Of a stretch of DNA of 6,933 nucleotides, positions 1 through 6,258 are shown piece after piece; the first letter of the stretch is position 1; each line of letters begins with the position of its first letter. Source of the stretch: an uncultured Erysipelotrichaceae bacterium (GTDB lineage: Bacteria > Bacillota_I > Bacilli_A > Erysipelotrichales > Coprobacillaceae); contig ONFH01000129.1 of assembly GCA_900317015.1 (NCBI GenBank), forward strand, positions 1 through 6,933, written 5' to 3'. The position numbers were made by a program, and so were the translations under genes. The notes under the pieces were generated by a model. That model saw nothing but the letters and a program-made list of their open reading frames with translations. It searched no databases and was not told the DNA's origin.

Positions 1-2024
1 AACTTGTAATAAGACCCTAAGGATTTGGCTTCAAAGATACGCAACACATCGATCTCCCCATAATCGTCAAAGTCTTTCAAGGATGGAATATGTCCTAGTT
101 TATGCTTTAGATTAAAGTAGCTTTCCTTGATCAGCGTCAGATCACTCAGTCTTGCATGATCGATCGATGTATAGATCTTTTTACGAGAGATCTCATCAAA
201 GTGGATCGTTGAAGCCCCAGGAATGACACGACTGCCTTCAGCGACATAACGACGCATATTATCCTTGTTATAAGAACGGTCCCCACTTAAGGCCACCGGA
301 ATCATAAAGTTATGTTCATAATTGCCAATAAAGTCTAAGATTACAACGTATTCTTTGGCAAAGGCTTTACGTAAGCCACGCCCTAACTGTTGAATAAAGA
401 CGATAGGAGACTGTGTTGGTCTTAACATGATGACCTGATTGATTTCAGGCACATCGACCCCTTCACTAAAGACATCAACACTTAAAATATAATCAAGACT
501 ATTCTCATCATTACGATCCGTCGCTAGACGTTCAATGGCTTTGGCACGTGCCTCTGGAGAATCTTTGCCACTGACGACTAATGTACGCCAGCCTCTTTCA
601 TTGAACTTTTTAGATAATTCTTCAGCTTCATCAATACGTGAGGTAAAGATCAGTCCTTTCACACGTTCCCCACTATAGCCATAATAGCTGGCTTTCTCCA
701 TAATATGGTTGACACGTTCATCACTGGTCAATTCTCTAAAATAAGACATATTGAGTTCACGTGAGCTTTGATCTTGAACGACACTTAAGTCAGTAATGCC
801 AAAGTAATGGAAAGGACAAAGTAAGTCTTCCTCCATCGCATCCTGTAAGCGGATCTCGCAGGCAATGTTATGATCAAAAATCGCATAAATATCTTCATTC
901 TCATCACGACGATCAGGCGTTGCACTCATACCTAAGTAAAACTTTGGCGTAAAATAATCCATGATCTTTGTATAACTGTTGGCACTTGAATGATGGGATT
1001 CATCGATGACGATTCCTTCAAATTCATCTTTTGCAAAGGACTTAAGAATCTCATCTTTACGTAAGGTCTGAACAGTCGCAAATAATAAGTCCACATGGGT
1101 CATCCGCTCAGATCCCGACAACAGGCCGTACGAATAAGAGGAACCAAAGATTTTTTGATAGGAACGCATGGCTTGTTTCGCAATGCTTTCACGATGAACC
1201 ACAAAAAGGATCCTATGAAAGCCTAAGGCCTTCATGCCAAAGGCACTTGCATACGTCTTCCCTGTCCCCGTCGCACTAATAAGTAAGGCTCGCTTTTCAT
1301 GATGGGCATAGAGATCTTTTAGGTTACGAATCAATGCATTCTGCATGTCATTAGGCTTGAAGAGTGAAGCGGGATGTTCTCGTTCTTCCTGATCAAGCAA
1401 AGCAATCCGCTTCTTGACTTTCTCTTTCAAATATTCCTTTTCATAATCTTCGATGAAATCATCCACATTCACACAGGCGGGATCATTCCATAAGTTGTAG
1501 AAGTCTTTCTTCACATCTTTGATATAAGCCCCCTGACTTGTCGAGATCAGTTTCGTATTCCATTCCTTGTTTTTCGTTAAAGCGGTTAAGGTCATATTTG
1601 AAGAGCCGATGATCATCTTATAGAGATCACCACTTTTAAAGATATAGCCTTTGGTATGAAAGCCAAGATCTTCACCATAGGTCTGGAAGATCTTTAGGGT
1701 GATATTTTTCAAGGATGCGAGCTTTCGTAAGGCTTTAGGATCGGTAAACATCAGATAATCCGTTGTTAAGATCTTGCCAGGTATTCCCTTTTCTTCTAAT
1801 TCTTTCAAGATCGAAAGCAATGGTGTCAGCCCACCTAAGGTGATAAAGGCCACGGACATGTAAAAGGCCTCACAGTGTGTGAGTTCATATTCAATGCTTG
1901 ATAAAACTTTTCGTCCTTCTTTATGATCATTGATCACAAACTCCGCTCTTTGATTCACTTTAGAAGGAATATTTTCATCAATAAAAGAAGCTGCTAAACC
2001 GGCTTCTAATCCCTTTTGATCCAT
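1..2024 (-). CDS. PLD-nuclease/DEAD-box helicase (DUF3427-type), 5' part
   Basis: N-terminal 674 residues; the gene continues past the left edge. My translation shows a phospholipase-D (HKD-type) domain first, with H123-T-K125 followed by GSSN at 140-143. A superfamily 2 helicase core follows: Walker A SATGTGKT with K256, motif II DESHH at 341-345 (the usual DEAH is DESH), motif III SAT at 367-369, motif V SEGVDVPE around D524, and motif VI QQLGRGLR at 545-552. The conserved stretch ALSGDRSYNKDN around 578-588 is typical of DUF3427 helicases. Such proteins usually have about 900-1,000 residues, so the C-terminal DUF3427 region is missing here. Known for the family: a putative ATP-dependent DNA/RNA translocase fused to a nuclease-like domain. 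A role in DNA repair or phage defence is inference. The start ATG at 2024 has AGGTGG at 2029-2034, four bases upstream. It has its own promoter and is not co-transcribed with the LEA-like gene to its right. Confidence 0.93.
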   Translation of the reverse strand, partial: MDQKGLEAGLAASFIDENIPSKVNQRAEFVINDHKEGRKVLSSIEYELTHCEAFYMSVAFITLGGLTPLLSILKELEEKGIPGKILTTDYLMFTDPKALRKLASLKNITLKIFQTYGEDLGFHTKGYIFKSGDLYKMIIGSSNMTLTALTKNKEWNTKLISTSQGAYIKDVKKDFYNLWNDPACVNVDDFIEDYEKEYLKEKVKKRIALLDQEEREHPASLFKPNDMQNALIRNLKDLYAHHEKRALLISATGTGKTYASAFGMKALGFHRILFVVHRESIAKQAMRSYQKIFGSSYSYGLLSGSERMTHVDLLFATVQTLRKDEILKSFAKDEFEGIVIDESHHSSANSYTKIMDYFTPKFYLGMSATPDRRDENEDIYAIFDHNIACEIRLQDAMEEDLLCPFHYFGITDLSVVQDQSSRELNMSYFRELTSDERVNHIMEKASYYGYSGERVKGLIFTSRIDEAEELSKKFNERGWRTLVVSGKDSPEARAKAIERLATDRNDENSLDYILSVDVFSEGVDVPEINQVIMLRPTQSPIVFIQQLGRGLRKAFAKEYVVILDFIGNYEHNFMIPVALSGDRSYNKDNMRRYVAEGSRVIPGASTIHFDEISRKKIYTSIDHARLSDLTLIKESYFNLKHKLGHIPSLKDFDDYGEIDVLRIFEAKSLGSYYK

Positions 2025-2053
2025 CTGCCCACCTGCTTTCTTAAGATATACTT

Positions 2054-2082
2054 ATTTTACTTCAGGCAGCAGCGGCTGTGAA
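2054..2082 (-). promoter_or_regulatory. Promoter of the PLD-helicase gene
   Basis: On the minus strand, -35 TTCACA (2077-2082) and -10 TAAAAT (2054-2059) are separated by exactly 17 bases; each differs from the sigma-A consensus at one position. Transcription should start near 2047, giving a leader of about 23 bases. An imperfect dyad, CTTCA...TGAAG (2060-2083) with inner CAGC/GCTG arms, covers the spacer and part of the -35, so a repressor could bind here (inference). Confidence 0.7.
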
Positions 2083-2123
2083 GATCTAGCTGCGATTTTC
2101 ATAAATTAATGTATGCTTTTTCT

Positions 2124-2156
2124 AAAAAGAAAAGACCAGGATTACGCATCCTGATC
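2124..2156 (-). terminator. Intrinsic terminator of the LEA-like gene
   Basis: On the minus strand GATCAGGAT (2148-2156) pairs with ATCCTGGTC (2134-2142) across a five-base loop, with one G-U pair, followed by TTTTCTTTTT. The left arm lies in the last codons of the gene and the stop codon is in the loop and stem, so the terminator overlaps the coding end. Confidence 0.85.
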
Positions 2157-2702
2157 CTTATTTTGATCATCTTCTGTAGACTCGTCGGTTGGTTTTGCCT
2201 CTTCTTCAGCCTTTGGCTCTTCTTTTTCAGCCTCTTCTTCAGTTTTCACTTCTGCTTCATTGACTTCGACGTCGATGACATCATCAACAGAAGCCTTCTC
2301 TTCTTTCTTCTGTGAGTCTTTTAATTTTTTAGAGGCATTTAATAAGGTTTCACCAGCAGCTTTCGAAAGATCACCAGCGGCGTTGAAGGCAGCCCCTTTG
2401 GCCTTATCAAAGTTTTCTTTATTAAAGCCCATATCTTTGGCTTTATTGGTGAACTTTGTGAAAGTGTCTTTGGCTTTCTTTTTATCTTCGTCATCGATTT
2501 TTGATGAGACATAATCAGCGGCCGAAGCGGCAGCTTTGGTCACCTGATCACCAAAATCATTGAAGGCTTTCTTCGCTTTTTCTTTATTTTCATCCGTCAC
2601 TTTACTATTCACGTAATCAGTGACATCACTGGCACCTTGTTTTGTTAAGTCTTTGACATCTTTAAATGTTTGATTTAATTTTTCTTTAAATTTAGGATTC
2701 AT
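2142..2702 (-). CDS. Charged, repeat-containing LEA-like helical protein
   Basis: A protein of 186 residues that I do not recognise as a named family. It has no signal peptide, membrane segment or cysteine and is dominated by Lys, Glu, Asp and Ala. Three units start at F13, F47 and F81. The first two align residue for residue at a spacing of 34 (TDYVNSKVTDENKEKAKKAF and ADYVSSKIDDEDKKKAKDTF); the third is degenerate. Such spacing suits amphipathic helices of the apolipoprotein/LEA type. Residues 134-186 form a highly acidic, probably disordered tail, nearly half Asp/Glu. AAAGGAGA sits about eight bases before the ATG, so the start is secure. Many Bacillota carry YtxH- or LEA-like proteins of this composition that are linked to stress; a protective role here is inference. 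The gene is monocistronic, with its own promoter region and terminator. Confidence 0.85.
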   Translation of the reverse strand: MNPKFKEKLNQTFKDVKDLTKQGASDVTDYVNSKVTDENKEKAKKAFNDFGDQVTKAAASAADYVSSKIDDEDKKKAKDTFTKFTNKAKDMGFNKENFDKAKGAAFNAAGDLSKAAGETLLNASKKLKDSQKKEEKASVDDVIDVEVNEAEVKTEEEAEKEEPKAEEEAKPTDESTEDDQNKDQDA

Positions 2703-2715
2703 AGGAACTCTCTCC

Positions 2716-2762
2716 TTTCATGCTTCTTATTCTACGCATGAAATATGTCATGAATATGTCAT
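2716..2762 (-). promoter_or_regulatory. Promoter/operator region of the LEA-like gene with CATGA boxes
   Basis: The minus-strand -10 TAGAAT (2729-2734) has no good -35 at 17 bases (ATATTC), which suggests an activator or an alternative sigma factor. A perfect 8-bp inverted repeat, TTTCATGC-N12-GCATGAAA (2716-2743), brackets the -10. Next to it are further boxes in the plus-strand series TCATG-AAATATG-TCATG-AATATG-TCATA (2736-2762), spaced about one helical turn apart. The ribosome binding site abuts the inner arm. Confidence 0.45.
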
Positions 2763-2790
2763 AAAAGAAAAGACTCTTTAAAAAGAGCCT
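2763..2790 (-). terminator. Intrinsic terminator of the candidate small RNA
   Basis: On the minus strand AGGCTCTTT (2782-2790) pairs with AAAGAGTCT (2771-2779), followed by TTTCTTTT. One pair is G-U on the minus strand and would be a C-A mismatch on the plus strand. No protein gene ends just upstream, so it must end another transcript. Confidence 0.75.
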
Positions 2791-3024
2791 CTAAGAAAGA
2801 AGAATGAATATGATTCAATTCTTAATATGTGATGCCTGCCAAAACATCACTCCATGTCAATGCCATTATATAAGTATTGTGATAACCATTTAAGAGTAAG
2901 CCGTGCTCTTAGAACAATACAAAAGAGGATTATTGGAAGCATTGACGAGAAAGTCTCATCACTTTCTTCATGGAAATATCTAAAACCAAACGTTTTGCCA
3001 CACGCTCAAAAGCTTCAGATACCA
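2763..3024 (-). ncRNA. Candidate structured small RNA, about 260 nt
   Basis: Bounded by a strong promoter and an intrinsic terminator, with no convincing ORF. Visible stems in transcript order: TATCT/AGATA (3017-3021 with 2977-2981) enclosing TTTTG/CAAAA (3007-3011 with 2993-2997); GATGAGA/TCTCGTC (2954-2960 with 2944-2950), with a U-G pair that only the minus strand allows; GTATTGT/ACAATAC (2914-2920 with 2874-2880) enclosing TAAGAG/CTCTTA (2906-2911 with 2891-2896); GTGATG/CATCAC (2845-2850 with 2829-2834); then the terminator stem. I cannot match it to 6S, SRP, tmRNA, RNase P or a known riboswitch. A 31-residue ATG frame starting at 3025 lies almost exactly at the predicted start of transcription and would be leaderless; it is the main alternative reading. 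Stems were found by eye, not by energy calculation. Confidence 0.5.
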
Positions 3025-3030
3025 TTAGTT

Positions 3031-3058
3031 ATTATAACAAATAATTCATAAATGTAAA
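3031..3058 (-). promoter_or_regulatory. Strong extended -10 promoter of the candidate small RNA
   Basis: On the minus strand, -35 TTTACA (3053-3058), a spacer of 16, and -10 TATAAT (3031-3036) preceded by TG at 3038-3039. This is the closest match to consensus in the window. Transcription should start near 3024. The plus-strand sequence TGTAAACGCTTCAC (3053-3066) over the -35 resembles a CcpA cre site with one base missing in the right half. Confidence 0.72.
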
Positions 3059-3143
3059 CGCTTCACTCGAAAATTCATTTTTCATTTTCTAAAAATCAAG
3101 ATCATAAATTTCGTATTATACAAGCTACTTTTTAGGAATGACT

Positions 3144-3167
3144 GAAAAAGCCCACCGTAGTGAGCTT
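3144..3167 (-). terminator. Intrinsic terminator of the secreted-protein gene
   Basis: On the minus strand AAGCTCAC (3160-3167) pairs with GTGGGCTT (3148-3155) around a four-base loop, one pair being U-G, followed by a short T run. It starts seven bases after the stop codon of the secreted-protein gene. Confidence 0.85.
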
Positions 3168-3173
3168 AAGTGA

Positions 3174-4049
3174 TTACATGAAATTACTTTTCGTATTTTT
3201 AAACCAGTAATCCTTACGAACCTGATTTTTTGAAGTCGTGACTTCTTTCCAGCCGGTCTTCTTGCCAGACTTGAAGCAAAGTGAGATCTTGCCCTTTGCA
3301 ACATACGCTTTGACGAGCTTCACAGTCTTATTTTTCTTGACCTTAAAGGTCTTCTTAGAAGTACGGGTCTTATTGAGTGTCAATGTCTTACAGGTAATGA
3401 AATGACGTTTCGTATTACCGGTAAAAGACGTTGTCGTATGATCACGAACAAGCTTGCCTTTCTTATAGGTATAAGTCACATTCAGTCCGACATAGCCGAC
3501 TTCGATTGGCTGAATGATGCTCTTGACTTTAAAGCTGTTCTTCTTGACATTATAGACTGAACCATCATAGACCGTAAAAGCATTCTTAGTCAGCTCATCC
3601 TCAAGTAATGAAGTCACCTTTTTAAATGATTTTGTATCACTATGATACTGATAAAGATCATCGAGATATACTTCATCATGATCATCATCAGATAAGACCT
3701 GCAGATACTCTTTACCCTTGGCCATCTTCACGAAACATAGATTAAAGCCGTCATTACTTTTGAGTTCTGAATTATCGATCAAAGTACGTTCTTCATCATT
3801 AATCGTCGCCGTTAAGGATGTATAGTAGCCGTTATTATAAGTGGCTTTAAATGTGACAGTCTCCCTCTGTCCATCACCATCAAGATCACGTTCAACTGTC
3901 TTTGTCACATCTTTGATCCCATCCCCTGTGAGATCCTCACTGCCGACATTTGTTAAATAAGTAATGGATGAGGCTGCATGAACATTGACGGCGCTTGACA
4001 TGACCATCAGTGTACATAATCCAAGTCTTAACACGTTTTCCTTTCGCAT
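3174..4049 (-). CDS. Secreted protein with EF-hand-like DxDGDG loops
   Basis: 291 residues from the ATG at 4049. Residues 1-25 (MRK...LGLCTLMVMSSAVNVHA) form a signal peptide with likely cleavage after VHA. Two calcium-binding-type loops follow, 16 residues apart: DLTGDGIKD (39-47) and DLDGDGQRE (55-63), as in dockerin, VCBS or FG-GAP repeat proteins. A third acidic patch, DDDHDE, lies at 121-126. The last 70 or so residues are very Lys-rich (KTFKVKKNKTVKLVKAY, then GKKTGWKE) and look like a small wall-binding or SH3-like beta module. The role is unknown; an exported, calcium-stabilised, cell-surface protein is inference. The frame stays open up to an ATG at 4157, but that lies inside the tsf terminator. 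GGAAGGTGA at 4057-4065 is seven bases from the ATG at 4049 and decides the start. It is a separate unit between terminators. Confidence 0.85.
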   Translation of the reverse strand: MRKENVLRLGLCTLMVMSSAVNVHAASSITYLTNVGSEDLTGDGIKDVTKTVERDLDGDGQRETVTFKATYNNGYYTSLTATINDEERTLIDNSELKSNDGFNLCFVKMAKGKEYLQVLSDDDHDEVYLDDLYQYHSDTKSFKKVTSLLEDELTKNAFTVYDGSVYNVKKNSFKVKSIIQPIEVGYVGLNVTYTYKKGKLVRDHTTTSFTGNTKRHFITCKTLTLNKTRTSKKTFKVKKNKTVKLVKAYVAKGKISLCFKSGKKTGWKEVTTSKNQVRKDYWFKNTKSNFM

Positions 4050-4086
4050 ATATAAATCACCTTCCTGTTTCCTCATGTATATCTTT

Positions 4087-4095
4087 ATTGTAACA
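4087..4095 (-). promoter_or_regulatory. Candidate extended -10 promoter of the secreted-protein gene
   Basis: TGTTACAAT on the minus strand fits TGnTATAAT with one mismatch. The hexamer 17 bases upstream is poor, so activity would rest on the extended -10. Transcription should begin near 4080, downstream of the tsf terminator, leaving a leader of about 30 bases. Confidence 0.4.
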
Positions 4096-4132
4096 CTCAA
4101 ATACTCAAAAGATAAAAGAAACAGCAGGTTAT

Positions 4133-4162
4133 AAAAAAAACACCTGTCGTGTGACAAGTGTT
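4133..4162 (-). terminator. Strong intrinsic terminator after tsf
   Basis: On the minus strand AACACTTGTC (4153-4162) pairs over ten positions with GACAGGTGTT (4139-4148), one pair being U-G, with a four-base loop. Eight consecutive T follow the G of the right arm, two of them paired. It starts 14 bases after the tsf stop and closes the rpsB-tsf unit. Confidence 0.92.
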
Positions 4163-4175
4163 TTCATATTCACAA

Positions 4176-5069
4176 TTATTTTGCAGCGTTCATCTGAGCA
4201 GCAACTTCAGCAGCGAAATCTTCTTCTTTCTTTTCGATACCTTCGCCGACTTTGAATCTTACCATAGCGCCAACTGTGCCTTTACCTAAGAACTGAGCAA
4301 CAGTCTGATCTGGGTTCTTAACGAATTCCTGATCTACTAAGCAGATTTCCTTGAAGTTCTTCTTTAGACGACCAGCGATGATCTTTTCTAGGATGTTAGC
4401 TGGTTTTGGTTTCTTAGCCTTAGCATTTTCTTCTTCAGCCTGAGTCTTTAAGACTGTTAATTCTCTTTCACGTACATCAGCTGGGATATCTTCTTCAGTG
4501 ATGTATTTAGGAGCCTGTGCAGCAACGTGCATAGCAACGTCTTTAGCCTGTTCTTCAGTTGCACCTGCAACCTTAACTAAAGCTGTAACAGTACCACCCA
4601 TATGAGAGTAAGCGCCGAATACTTCGTCATCGTTCTTTTCAACGACAGCAATTCTTCTTAATGTTAACTTTTCACCGATCTTACCGATCTTTTCTTTGAT
4701 ATAAGTTTCTAAGTCTTCACCGTTAACATCTAACTTTAATGCAGCTTCTACATCTGCAGGTTTGTTTTCACAAACTAAGTTAGCGATTGTTTTTACTAAT
4801 TCTTGGAATTCTGCGTTCTTTGCAACGAAGTCAGTTTCTGAGTTGACTTCAACAACAGCAGCAGTATTACCTTCGATATGGAATGCAGTTAAACCTTCAG
4901 CAGCAATTCTGCCTTCCTTCTTAGCAGCCTTAGCGATGCCTTTTTCTCTTAACCAGTCGAAAGCAGCTTCAAGATCACCGTTTGTAGCATCTAATGCTTT
5001 CTTACAGTCCATCATGCCGGCGCCAGTCTTATCACGTAATTCTTTTACTAATTTAGCACTTACAGCCAT
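4176..5069 (-). CDS. tsf: Translation elongation factor Ts
   Basis: 297 residues, the normal length. EF-Ts is the guanine-nucleotide exchange factor that recycles EF-Tu-GDP to EF-Tu-GTP in the cytoplasm. The N-terminal UBA-like domain (about 1-55) carries the signature LRDKTGAGMMDCKKAL at 11-26. The core contains TDFVAKN at 79-85; its Asp-Phe pair reaches into EF-Tu to disrupt the nucleotide and magnesium site. A middle helical segment (AQAPKYITEEDIP) and the C-terminal module ending DQTVAQFL complete the family layout. The start is fixed by GGAGG at 5080-5084, ten bases before the ATG. It lies 70 bases behind rpsB, the universal bacterial order, and is probably read from the rpsB promoter through an intervening hairpin. 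It is followed by a strong terminator rather than pyrH. Confidence 0.98.
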   Translation of the reverse strand: MAVSAKLVKELRDKTGAGMMDCKKALDATNGDLEAAFDWLREKGIAKAAKKEGRIAAEGLTAFHIEGNTAAVVEVNSETDFVAKNAEFQELVKTIANLVCENKPADVEAALKLDVNGEDLETYIKEKIGKIGEKLTLRRIAVVEKNDDEVFGAYSHMGGTVTALVKVAGATEEQAKDVAMHVAAQAPKYITEEDIPADVRERELTVLKTQAEEENAKAKKPKPANILEKIIAGRLKKNFKEICLVDQEFVKNPDQTVAQFLGKGTVGAMVRFKVGEGIEKKEEDFAAEVAAQMNAAK

Positions 5070-5104
5070 TTTTTATTTTCCTCCATTTAATAATTATAAT
5101 TAAA

Positions 5105-5127
5105 TAAGGAAGCTTAACGCTTCCTTA
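5105..5127 (-). promoter_or_regulatory. rpsB-tsf intergenic hairpin (attenuator-like)
   Basis: A perfect 9-bp stem, TAAGGAAGC (5119-5127) with GCTTCCTTA (5105-5113), and a five-base loop, on the minus-strand message between the two genes. The tail is AU-rich (TTTAATTATAATTATT) without a true U-run. It would make a partial terminator, a processing site or an mRNA stabiliser that sets the S2 to EF-Ts ratio. It ends 20 bases upstream of the tsf ribosome binding site. Confidence 0.6.
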
Positions 5128-5139
5128 TAAAGAACAATA

Positions 5140-5994
5140 TTACTTATTGTTATTAGATGCGTTATTATTGTAGTTATTGTTTCTTGGGTTTCTGTTTCTA
5201 CGGCCGTTCTTATATCTAGGACCTCTAGATTTGTTTTCTTCTACAGAAGCAACAGCATCATTCATAGTAACTTCTTTTTCTTCTTCATCTTTTACATAAG
5301 CAACAGTTGTTGGTTCACCCTTTGCTTCACAGATCGCATCAGCCATAGCTGCAGTGATTAACTTAACAGCACGGATTGCATCATCATTTGCAGGGATCAC
5401 ATAGTCAACTTCATCAGGATCACAGTTTGTATCAACGATACCGAATACTGGAATATTTAAGATTCTTGCTTCTGCAACAGCGTTATGTTCAACCTTTGGA
5501 TCAACGACGAATAAAGCATCAGGTAATTTCTTCATATCCTTGATACCGCCTAAGTTTCTTTCTAACTTAGCCTTTTCCTTCATCATGATCGTAGCTTCTT
5601 TCTTAGTATATAATTCTAAAGAGCCGTCTTCTTCCATCTTTTCTAATTCAAGTAATTTCTTAATTCTCTTAGTGATTGTCTTGAAGTTAGTTAAAGTACC
5701 ACCTAACCAACGAGAATTAACATAGTAAGAACCAGAACGTTCAGCTTCAGCCTTAACAGCTTCCTGAGCCTGTTTCTTAGTACCTACGAATAAGACCTTA
5801 CCGCCTTTAGCAGCGATGTCCATCATTGCTTTGTAAGCTTCATCGATCTTTTCGCTTGACTTCTTTAAATCGATAATATAGATACCGTTTCTAGAAGTAA
5901 AAATGTAAGGAGCCATCTTTGGGTTCCATCTCTTTGTCTGATGTCCGAAATGAACACCGACTTCTAATAATCTTTTCATTGAAATAACTGGCAT
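5140..5994 (-). CDS. rpsB: Small ribosomal subunit protein uS2
   Basis: 284 residues. S2 binds late to the head of the 30S subunit and is needed for S1 or mRNA docking. The family pattern is clear: MKRLLEVGVHFGHQTKRWNP (6-25), the APYIFTSRNGIYIIDL strand-helix segment, KVLFVGTKKQAQ, SRWLGGTLTNF, the coiled-coil hairpin rich in Lys and Glu in the middle, then PDALFVVDPKVEHNAV and NIPVFGIVDTNCDPD. Residues from about 256 form an extra tail rich in Asn and Arg (12 Asn in the last 29 residues), longer than most S2 proteins and probably disordered. AAGGAGG at 6003-6009 is eight bases from the ATG, and a second GGAGG lies at 6023-6027. It is the first gene of the rpsB-tsf unit. Asn codon runs at the 3' end make a slippage-prone repeat. 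Confidence 0.98.
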   Translation of the reverse strand: MPVISMKRLLEVGVHFGHQTKRWNPKMAPYIFTSRNGIYIIDLKKSSEKIDEAYKAMMDIAAKGGKVLFVGTKKQAQEAVKAEAERSGSYYVNSRWLGGTLTNFKTITKRIKKLLELEKMEEDGSLELYTKKEATIMMKEKAKLERNLGGIKDMKKLPDALFVVDPKVEHNAVAEARILNIPVFGIVDTNCDPDEVDYVIPANDDAIRAVKLITAAMADAICEAKGEPTTVAYVKDEEEKEVTMNDAVASVEENKSRGPRYKNGRRNRNPRNNNYNNNASNNNK

Positions 5995-6097
5995 TGTTAT
6001 TTCCTCCTTCTTTCGTTATTTTCCTCCACTGTTTCGAACACTTGACACCCTTTGGGCACTCGTCAAATGAATTCACAGTGTGTGTAATTAAAACACC
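5995..6097 (-). promoter_or_regulatory. Structured 5' leader of rpsB, possible S2 autoregulatory site
   Basis: The leader of about 103 bases contains an outer stem CACTGT/ACAGTG (6075-6080 with 6027-6032). This encloses TTTGAC/GTCAAG (6062-6067 with 6041-6046) and an apical CCC/GGG around AAA (6048-6056). The 3' arm of the outer stem runs directly into the upstream GGAGG at 6023-6027. E. coli rpsB-tsf is repressed by S2 binding its leader; the same logic here is inference, and sequence similarity to that leader is not claimed. Confidence 0.5.
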
Positions 6098-6103
6098 TGT
6101 AGT

Positions 6104-6132
6104 AATATAGCATAGAAATTTCTTCTCTGCAA
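6104..6132 (-). promoter_or_regulatory. rpsB-tsf promoter
   Basis: On the minus strand, extended -10 TGCTATATT (hexamer 6104-6109, TG at 6111-6112), a 17-base spacer, and a weak -35 TTGCAG (6127-6132). Transcription should start near 6097. It lies between the upstream terminator and the rpsB leader. Confidence 0.65.
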
Positions 6133-6165
6133 GAAAAATGTGAAATTCCTTATAAAGATCTGCCT

Positions 6166-6193
6166 AAAAATAAAAACTGGGAGCCGCCAGTCC
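6166..6193 (-). terminator. Intrinsic terminator upstream of rpsB
   Basis: On the minus strand ACTGG (6187-6191) pairs with CCAGT (6176-6180) around a six-base loop, extendable by G-U pairs, followed by TTTTATTTTT. No protein gene with good signals ends here, so it probably ends the short cre-controlled transcript. Confidence 0.78.
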
Positions 6194-6258
6194 ATAAAAA
6201 AGATACTCTCCAAACTTCTATTCATGACATTTCCTATCATTAGACTTCATTCTCTTTC

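Noticed and set aside
2109..2514. Plus-strand frames opposite the LEA-like gene.
   Set aside because: They are antisense shadows of its Lys/Glu-rich codons (Phe/Leu/Ser-rich on the other strand).
2826..2870. A 14-codon minus-strand frame (MALTWSDVLAGITY) that resembles the start of holin-like type I toxins.
   Set aside because: It stops before any membrane segment and has no ribosome binding site.
2763..3025. A decayed ISL3-type insertion sequence, because of the GGCTCTTTTT ends here and at 6907 and a transposase-like 31-residue frame.
   Set aside because: The GGCTCTT sequences are arms of terminator hairpins, the two copies are not arranged as element ends, and the peptide similarity is too weak to call.
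2854..3051. A 65-codon plus-strand frame.
   Set aside because: No ribosome binding site, no recognisable composition, and it lies antisense to the structured unit with strong signals.
4050..4157. A 36-residue N-terminal extension of the secreted protein from an ATG at 4157 or 4076.
   Set aside because: The far start lies inside the tsf terminator, and the nearer one overlaps the ribosome binding site that serves 4049. The signal peptide begins properly at 4049.
5891..6076. A 61-codon minus-strand frame across the rpsB start.
   Set aside because: It is a shifted reading of the rpsB leader and first codons, with no ribosome binding site.
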